A stretch of DNA of 5,381 nucleotides from the NCBI GenBank assembly GCA_019136175.1, contig JAGVUS010000027.1, positions 1-5,381 of the forward strand. Direction: 5' to 3'. The notes under the pieces were generated by a model that saw nothing but the letters and a program-made list of their open reading frames with translations, searched no databases and was not told where the DNA came from. This DNA comes from Chloroflexota bacterium. GTDB taxonomy: Bacteria; Chloroflexota; Anaerolineae; Anaerolineales; Anaerolineaceae. Positions 1-4,206 of the stretch are shown here, in pieces; within the stretch, counting starts at the first letter, position 1, and every line of letters starts with the position of its first letter. Both the position numbers and the translations under genes were made by a program.

Positions 1-12
1 TTTGCTTTTGAC

Positions 13-46
13 CCATTTCCGGGGACCCCTGTGGTCCCCGGAATGG
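13..46 (+). terminator. Strong stem-loop, possible terminator of the upstream gene
   Basis: Bases 17-27 and 33-43 form a perfect 11-bp inverted repeat (TTCCGGGGACC / GGTCCCCGGAA) around a 5-base loop (CCTGT). Skipping one T at position 16 adds three more pairs (13-15 with 44-46). Only TTT (47-49) follows the stem on the + strand, so it is a poor match to a classic intrinsic terminator. On the - strand the bases after the stem are A-rich, which argues against termination in that direction. It lies upstream of the -10 box of the next gene, which fits the end of a gene lying left of the window. A protein-binding palindrome is the alternative. Confidence 0.4.
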
Positions 47-74
47 TTTAAGCCACCATTCAGCGGCAATCGGC

Positions 75-80
75 TATAAT
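75..80 (+). promoter_or_regulatory. -10 box of the GH5 gene promoter
   Basis: A perfect TATAAT lies 41 bases before the start codon of the glycoside hydrolase gene. No good -35 hexamer sits 16-18 bases upstream (the best placed bases are CCACC-like), and there is no TGn extension, so the promoter may be weak or activator-dependent. A start near base 87 would give a leader of about 35 bases that includes the ribosome binding site. Confidence 0.5.
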
Positions 81-110
81 ACACTCCATACCATACCATC
101 CCACTCCACC

Positions 111-115
111 GGGAG
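111..115 (+). promoter_or_regulatory. Ribosome binding site of the GH5 gene
   Basis: GGGAG is separated by six bases from ATG 122, a normal spacing. It supports that ATG as the start. Confidence 0.6.
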
Positions 116-121
116 TTTTCC

Positions 122-2038
122 ATGTACCAGATTCGCAACAATCACTTCATCGATGACGATGGTCGCATTGTCTTGCTGCGGGGCGTCAACCTGGGGGGCA
201 GCAGCAAGGTGCCCGTCTCCCCCCACGGCGCCACCTGGAACCCCAACAGCTTCCTCGACCCGTACGGCGTCAGCTTTGTGGGGCGCCCCTTCCCGCTGGA
301 GGAGGCGGATGAGCATTTCAGCCGCCTGCGCTCCTGGGGGTTCAATTTCCTGCGCTTCCTGGTCACCTGGGAGGCAATTGAACACGCCGGACCCGGCAGG
401 TACGATGAAGCCTACCTCGATTATCTCCACGCCGTCATCAAAAAGGCGGGAGAGCATGATTTCCTGCTGTTCATCGACCCCCACCAGGATGCCTGGAGCC
501 GGTTTTCCGGCGGTGACGGTGCCCCCGCCTGGACGTTTGACCGGCTGGGGATGGATTTCAAAAAATTCCACGCCGCCGGGGCGGCATTTACCCACCAGGA
601 CTGCGGCGATCCCTACCCCGTGATGATCTGGCCTTCCAACTACGGCAGGTATGCCGCCGCCACCATGTTCACGCTCTTCTTTGGCGGCAATACCTTTGCC
701 CCCCACCTGAAGGTGGATGGGGTGCCGGTGCAGGAATTTTTGCAGGGGCATTACATGGGCGCCGTCCGCCAGGTGGTGGAGCGGTTAAAAGAATTTCCCC
801 ATGTGCTGGGCTACGATACCCTCAACGAACCCTCGCAGGGCTTCATCGGCTGTGCAGATGCCAACCAGATTCCGCTGGAGGTGGTGGCACAGGGACCGAT
901 GCCCACACTTTACCAGAGTATGCTCGTGGCTTCGGGCTTTCCGCAGGAGGTTGCCTACCGGGCGGAAAAATTCCCCTGGTCGCGCCGCTCCAAGGTGCGC
1001 CTGAACGAGGGCGGGGTGAGCATTTTCCATCCCGACTTTGGCTGCCCCTGGAAGGAGCACGGCGTCTGGGGGGTGGATCGGTCCGGCAACCCGCAGCTGC
1101 TCAAACCCGATTATTTCGGCGTGGTGGATGGCAAACCGGTGGACTTTGACCGCCAGTTCTTCGAGCCGTTTGTCCGCCGCTATACCCAGGAAATCCGCCA
1201 GGTGGACCCGAAGGCGCTGATCTTCGTCTCGCCTGCGCCCGCTGAAATGCACACTGGTGCCGAGGGCTTTTCGCTGGGCGACCTGCCGGGCATGGTCTTT
1301 GCCCCGCACTGGTACGATGGCGTGACCCTCAGTTTCAAAAAATACTTCTCCTGGCTGGGGGTGGATACCAGCCGCCACCCGATGAAGATTGCCCTGGGCA
1401 GGCAGAACCGGGTGGATTTGTTCACCCGGCAGATTGGCATGCAGGTCCAGCGCGCCCGGCGCGACCTGGGTTCCGCCCCGGTGGTGATCGGCGAAACCGG
1501 CATCCCCTTTGACCTGGATGGCAAAAAAGCCTACCAGACCGGCAAATTTGAGCAGCAGGAAAAGGCGATGGACGACGTGATCCAGGCGCTGGACCGGAAC
1601 TTTGTCAACTACACCTTGTGGAACTACACCGCCGACAACGACAATCACCGCGGCGACCAGTGGAACAACGAGGACCTGTCCATCTTCAGCCGCGACCAGC
1701 TGACCGGCAGCGGCAGCCTGGAGGATGGCGGGCGCGCCCTCAAGGCGGTCATCCGTGCCTGCGTGCGGCGCGTCCCCGGCGAGCTGGTGATGGTGTATTT
1801 TGACTACACATGCGGCTTCTTCCAGGTGGATTACCGCCCCGACCTCAGCATCCAGGCGCCGCTGGAGATCTTCATTCCCAAATGGATCTATCCGCTGGGC
1901 GTGCGCGTCCACACCACCAAGGGCAGGACGGAAGTGAACCTGGACGAGGAGTGGGTGCGGTATTACGCCGATGGAGCCGTGCCTGTCTGTTCCATCGTCA
2001 TTCAAAAACGCAACCCCATTTTCCGTGAAAAATTCTAA
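122..2038 (+). CDS. Glycoside hydrolase family 5, endoglycoceramidase-related / steryl-glucosidase type
   Basis: A 638-residue retaining beta-glycosidase, most like the family 5 enzymes that remove glucose from glucosylceramide or sterol glucosides (fungal EGCrP2/Sgl1 type, probably subfamily GH5_12). A TIM barrel spans roughly residues 1-500. It opens with VLLRGVNLGGSSKVP (17-31) and has a conserved Arg at 78 (FLRFLVTWEAIE), FIDPHQDAWSRFSGGDGAP (117-135), the acid/base Glu236 in TLNEP, His396/Tyr398 in FAPHWYD, the nucleophile Glu458 in VVIGETG, and Trp500 in NYTLWNY. A small beta-sandwich domain (about 550-630) closes the protein, as in the family. There is no signal peptide or membrane segment, so it should act in the cytoplasm. 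The ATG has a good ribosome binding site, and all expected catalytic residues are present. The TerC gene follows 24 bases later, probably co-transcribed. The fold and catalytic residues are clear; the substrate (sterol glucoside, glucosylceramide or another glycolipid) is inference. Confidence 0.9.
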   Translation: MYQIRNNHFIDDDGRIVLLRGVNLGGSSKVPVSPHGATWNPNSFLDPYGVSFVGRPFPLEEADEHFSRLRSWGFNFLRFLVTWEAIEHAGPGRYDEAYLDYLHAVIKKAGEHDFLLFIDPHQDAWSRFSGGDGAPAWTFDRLGMDFKKFHAAGAAFTHQDCGDPYPVMIWPSNYGRYAAATMFTLFFGGNTFAPHLKVDGVPVQEFLQGHYMGAVRQVVERLKEFPHVLGYDTLNEPSQGFIGCADANQIPLEVVAQGPMPTLYQSMLVASGFPQEVAYRAEKFPWSRRSKVRLNEGGVSIFHPDFGCPWKEHGVWGVDRSGNPQLLKPDYFGVVDGKPVDFDRQFFEPFVRRYTQEIRQVDPKALIFVSPAPAEMHTGAEGFSLGDLPGMVFAPHWYDGVTLSFKKYFSWLGVDTSRHPMKIALGRQNRVDLFTRQIGMQVQRARRDLGSAPVVIGETGIPFDLDGKKAYQTGKFEQQEKAMDDVIQALDRNFVNYTLWNYTADNDNHRGDQWNNEDLSIFSRDQLTGSGSLEDGGRALKAVIRACVRRVPGELVMVYFDYTCGFFQVDYRPDLSIQAPLEIFIPKWIYPLGVRVHTTKGRTEVNLDEEWVRYYADGAVPVCSIVIQKRNPIFREKF

Positions 2039-2053
2039 ACCCGGCTGATGTTC

Positions 2054-2058
2054 GGAGG
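2054..2058 (+). promoter_or_regulatory. Ribosome binding site that sets the TerC start
   Basis: GGAGG lies four bases before ATG 2063 but six bases inside the frame that opens at ATG 2048. It can therefore only serve the second ATG. No Shine-Dalgarno-like sequence precedes ATG 2048. Confidence 0.65.
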
Positions 2059-2062
2059 ACCA

Positions 2063-2830
2063 ATGGACTGGATTACCGACCCGCAATCATGGATTGCCCT
2101 CATCACCCTGGTGGCGCTCGAACTGGTGTTGGGGGTGGACAATGTCATCTTTATTTCCATTCTTTCCGGCAAACTGCCGGAAACCCAGCGCGAGAAAGCG
2201 CGCCGCACCGGCATCGGGCTGGCGGTCATCTCCCGCATCCTGCTGCTGCTTTCCATCTCGTGGGTGATTGGGCTGAAGGAACCGCTGTTTCAGATTGCCA
2301 AATTTGAAATCTCCGGCAGGGACGTGATTCTCATCCTGGGCGGCTTGTTCCTCATCTTCAAGGCAACCCACGAGATCCACTCCAAGCTGGAAGGGCAGGA
2401 GGGTCATGCCTCGGCAAAGGTGAAGGCAACCTTCACCAGCGTCATTTTGCAGGTGATGCTGCTGGACGTGGTCTTCTCGCTCGATTCGGTGATTACGGCG
2501 GTGGGCATGGTGGACGAGCTGGTCATCATGATCATCGCGGTTGTCCTGGCGGCGGGCGTGATGGTCTGGGCGGCGGGTCCATTGAGCAATTTTGTGGAAC
2601 ACCACCCCACCATCAAGATGCTGGCGCTGTCATTCCTGCTGCTGATCGGCTTTACGCTGATTGTGGAAGGGCTGCACCAGCATATTCCCAAGGGCTACAT
2701 CTACTTTGCCATGGGCTTCTCGGTCTTCGTGGAAATGCTGAACCTGCGTATGCAGAAGAAAGCCACCGAGCCGGTGAAGCTGCACGAAGCCTACCTGCCC
2801 GCCCCCGAATCGGTCAAAAACCAGGGCTAG
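2063..2830 (+). CDS. TerC family integral membrane protein
   Basis: A 255-residue polytopic membrane protein of the TerC/Alx/YkoY family. Characterised members are linked to Mn2+ export, alkaline pH response or tellurite resistance. The two family signatures are present: ELVLGVDNVIFISIL (20-34, with Asp26-Asn27 in the first membrane helix) and LLDVVFSLDSVITAVGM (133-149, with Asp135 and Asp141). About seven hydrophobic segments are visible (roughly 10-34, 52-70, 87-100, 123-148, 152-170, 184-203, 210-228). A polar loop holding HEIHSKLEGQEGH lies at 103-115, and a short hydrophilic tail is probably cytoplasmic. The start is placed at ATG 2063 because a GGAGG lies four bases upstream; an in-frame ATG at 2048 would add MFGGP but lacks a ribosome binding site. 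It lies 24 bases after the GH5 gene and is convergent with rdgB. Membership of the family is clear; the transported ion is inferred. Confidence 0.9.
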   Translation: MDWITDPQSWIALITLVALELVLGVDNVIFISILSGKLPETQREKARRTGIGLAVISRILLLLSISWVIGLKEPLFQIAKFEISGRDVILILGGLFLIFKATHEIHSKLEGQEGHASAKVKATFTSVILQVMLLDVVFSLDSVITAVGMVDELVIMIIAVVLAAGVMVWAAGPLSNFVEHHPTIKMLALSFLLLIGFTLIVEGLHQHIPKGYIYFAMGFSVFVEMLNLRMQKKATEPVKLHEAYLPAPESVKNQG

Positions 2831-2867
2831 GACAACCCCGCCAATGCCAATCGGCGCAGGCTGAACG

Positions 2868-3506
2868 CTAATCCTGCTGCGGGCTTGCCGCCCTGGAGGC
2901 AAACTGGCGGATAAACCACCAGGCGGCGCGCAGCGCCCTTGCCCGGTGGCTGAGCCGGTTCTTCTCCGCCATTGTCAGTTCCGCCATCGTCCTGCCCGGC
3001 TGCGGCAGCAGGAAGATCGGATCGTAGCCAAAGCCATTGTCGCCGCGCTCCTGCGGGATGATTTCACCAAAGCAATCACCCCCGGCGAACTGCACGGAAC
3101 CGCCGGGCAGCGCCAGCGCCACCGTGCAGTGAAAATGCGCCGTCCAGGGTGCGGGCTTGCCCGCCAGCCTGCCCAGCAGGGTTGCCCGCCGGTCGGCATC
3201 AGTGGGGTTGGGCATGGGGGCATAGCGCGCCGAGCGGATGCCCGGTTCGCCGCCCAGTGCATCCACCTCCAGCCCGGAATCATCCGCCAGCGCGGGGATG
3301 CCTGCCGCCCGGCAGAAGGCTTCGGCTTTGCGGCGGGCGTTTTCGGCATAGGTGGCGCCATCCTCCTCCACGTCCAGCGCAATTCCCAGCTCCAGCGGCG
3401 TGACAAACTGCACCGGGGCAGGGGCTTCCGCCTGCAAATCAGCAAGAATGGCAGTCATTTCGGCAAGCTTGCCGCGGTTGGTGGTGGCGAGAAGAATATT
3501 TATCAT
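2868..3506 (-). CDS. rdgB: RdgB/HAM1 family XTP/dITP pyrophosphatase
   Basis: A 212-residue cytoplasmic enzyme that hydrolyses non-canonical purine triphosphates (dITP, XTP, ITP) to monophosphate and pyrophosphate, keeping them out of DNA and RNA. All family motifs are present: ATTNRGKLAEM (7-17), the metal-binding Glu-Asn of TYAENARRK (52-60), ADDSGLEVDALGG (74-86) with the catalytic Asp pair 75-76, PGIRSARYA (88-96), GDNGFGYDPIF (155-165) and EKNRLSHRARAL (181-192). Length is normal for the family. The frame stays open upstream to base 3587, but family members begin right at the INILLATTN-type strand, so ATG 3506 is chosen; ATG 3515 would add only MIF. Neither start has a clear Shine-Dalgarno sequence. 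TATGAT four bases before ATG 3506 could even give a nearly leaderless mRNA. It is convergent with the TerC gene (37-base gap) and divergent from the DUF177 gene, so probably transcribed alone. Confidence 0.93.
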   Translation of the reverse strand: MINILLATTNRGKLAEMTAILADLQAEAPAPVQFVTPLELGIALDVEEDGATYAENARRKAEAFCRAAGIPALADDSGLEVDALGGEPGIRSARYAPMPNPTDADRRATLLGRLAGKPAPWTAHFHCTVALALPGGSVQFAGGDCFGEIIPQERGDNGFGYDPIFLLPQPGRTMAELTMAEKNRLSHRARALRAAWWFIRQFASRAASPQQD

Positions 3507-3530
3507 AAATATCATAATTAATGCAAATAA
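3495..3530 (+). promoter_or_regulatory. AT-rich tract upstream of the DUF177 promoter (UP-element-like)
   Basis: In this 36-base stretch 32 bases are A or T, in an otherwise GC-rich window. It abuts the -35 box at 3531, the position where UP elements bind the RNA polymerase alpha subunit. It also contains the rdgB start codon on the opposite strand, so the two genes share it. UP-element function is inferred from position and composition only. Confidence 0.4.
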
Positions 3531-3559
3531 TTGACTTGCGACTCCCTGCATGTTATAAT
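3531..3559 (+). promoter_or_regulatory. Near-consensus sigma-70 promoter for DUF177 and the sigma factor gene
   Basis: TTGACT (3531-3536) is followed after exactly 17 bases by TATAAT (3554-3559). This matches the housekeeping consensus at 11 of 12 positions. TGT directly before the -10 box provides a TGn extension. Transcription should begin near 3566, which leaves about 27 bases before GTG 3593. It is the best promoter in the window. It lies inside the longest open frame of the downstream gene and therefore rules against the upstream ATG at 3521. Confidence 0.8.
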
Positions 3560-3567
3560 GTAGCGGA

Positions 3568-3597
3568 ATTATACACCGGGCTTGCATATCCAGTGAA
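3568..3597 (-). promoter_or_regulatory. Candidate rdgB promoter facing the DUF177 promoter
   Basis: Read on the - strand, TTCACT (3597-3592) precedes TATAAT (3573-3568) with an 18-base spacer. The -10 is perfect and the -35 matches four of six positions. Transcription would begin near 3561 and give a leader of about 55 bases before ATG 3506. The element begins just past the predicted start of the + strand transcript, so the two promoters face each other. It is weaker evidence than the + promoter. Confidence 0.4.
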
Positions 3598-4075
3598 TTT
3601 GCCGCGCTACCCTCTTCGTATTAATGTTGGATTTTTATTAAATCAGCCGGTTGGAACAAGGCGGGATATCCACTTTGTGTTTCCGGATCTGCGGCTGTCT
3701 CCCGATCTGGAAGTGACGGATTTTTCCGGCGTGGTGCAAATCACCCGCATGGTGCAGGGCATGTTTGTGGAATTTTCCTGCACCGCCAACACCGGGCTGG
3801 AGTGCGTGCGCTGCCTGGCACCCTACAACCAGGCACTGGCAACATCCTTCCAGGAAGTGTATGCCTTCCGCCGCGACCAGGTGACCGAATCCGGTCTGCT
3901 GGTGCCGGAGGACGGCAACATCGACCTGGCTCCGCTGGTCAATGAATATATGCAGCTCGAAATTCCCATCAAGCCGTTGTGCCGCCCGGACTGCAAGGGG
4001 CTGTGCGTGGAATGCGGCGCCGATCTCAACACCGAAACCTGCGAACACCAGAAGTCCATCCGGGTCTCGCCCTGA
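3593..4075 (+). CDS. DUF177 / YceD-like cysteine-rich protein
   Basis: A 160-residue protein of the DUF177 (YceD) family. Family members are associated with ribosome assembly or 23S rRNA accumulation and are often encoded beside rpmF. Numbering from GTG 3593, the N-terminal strand PLRINVGFLLNQPVG (7-21) is typical of Chloroflexota members. It is followed by FVFPDLRLSPDLEV and by the family core LECVRCLAPY (69-78, Cys71 and Cys74). The C-terminus has a Cys cluster, PLCRPDCKGLCVECGADLN (128-146, Cys130, 134, 138, 141), suggesting a zinc-binding ribbon. The frame extends up to ATG 3521, but the strong promoter at 3531-3559 lies inside that extension and the extra residues look unlike the family. 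GTG 3593 is therefore preferred; TTG 3599 is possible. No clear ribosome binding site precedes either. The expected rpmF gene is not downstream; the sigma factor follows after 127 bases. Family call is firm, start is moderate, molecular role is inferred. Confidence 0.8.
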   Translation: MNLPRYPLRINVGFLLNQPVGTRRDIHFVFPDLRLSPDLEVTDFSGVVQITRMVQGMFVEFSCTANTGLECVRCLAPYNQALATSFQEVYAFRRDQVTESGLLVPEDGNIDLAPLVNEYMQLEIPIKPLCRPDCKGLCVECGADLNTETCEHQKSIRVSP

Positions 4076-4104
4076 ACAAGGTCCGAACAGGAGCAATTCA
4101 ATTC

Positions 4105-4206
4105 ATGATGTGGCGAATGCGGGGCAATCGATCAACAATCAGCGGGAATGATCCGGGCAGGGTCAATCCCGGGCTTGTCTGCCTGTCTCAAGGAGGGAAT
4201 TTGTGA
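4105..4206 (+). CDS. Possible 33-residue leader peptide overlapping the sigma factor start
   Basis: In the gap before the sigma factor, ATG 4105 opens a 33-codon frame that ends at TGA 4204-4206. It shares GTGA with the GTG start of the sigma gene at 4203. AGGAG (4089-4093) lies 11 bases upstream of the ATG, a rather long spacing. The peptide begins MMWRMRGNRS, has one Cys and several Arg, and matches nothing I recognise. If translated, ribosomes would terminate exactly where the sigma factor begins, allowing translational coupling; the sigma gene's own strong ribosome binding site lies in the last codons of this frame. It could equally be a chance open frame, which is common at this length. 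Confidence 0.2.
   Translation: MMWRMRGNRSTISGNDPGRVNPGLVCLSQGGNL
4191..4196 (+). promoter_or_regulatory. Ribosome binding site of the sigma factor gene
   Basis: A perfect AGGAGG, within AAGGAGGG, lies six bases before GTG 4203. It is the strongest Shine-Dalgarno sequence in the window and decides for the GTG start. Confidence 0.8.

Noticed and set aside
86..100. Three near-copies of CCATA in the GH5 leader
   Set aside because: The run is only 15 bases, the third copy differs, and no function can be argued from it.
2048..2062. ATG 2048 as the TerC start
   Set aside because: The only ribosome binding site lies inside this stretch and serves ATG 2063; the added MFGGP is not a family feature.
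785..2086. 433-codon open frame on the - strand opposite the GH5 gene
   Set aside because: It is antisense to a clearly conserved GH5 frame, its translation is low-complexity His/Gly/Val/Ala-rich text typical of the reverse of GC-rich codons, and it shows no known motif.
2831..2867. Possible bidirectional terminator between the convergent TerC and rdgB genes
   Set aside because: Only short stems are possible (CGCC/GGCG with a 10-base loop; GCAGG/CCTGC running into the rdgB end), and there is no T-tract on either strand.
2946..3521. 191-codon + strand open frame across rdgB
   Set aside because: The - strand frame carries every RdgB motif in order; the + strand frame is its complement with no recognisable domain.
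4153..4172. Hairpin before the sigma gene as an attenuator or terminator
   Set aside because: The stem is five base pairs with a 10-base loop and no following T-tract, too weak to support a call.
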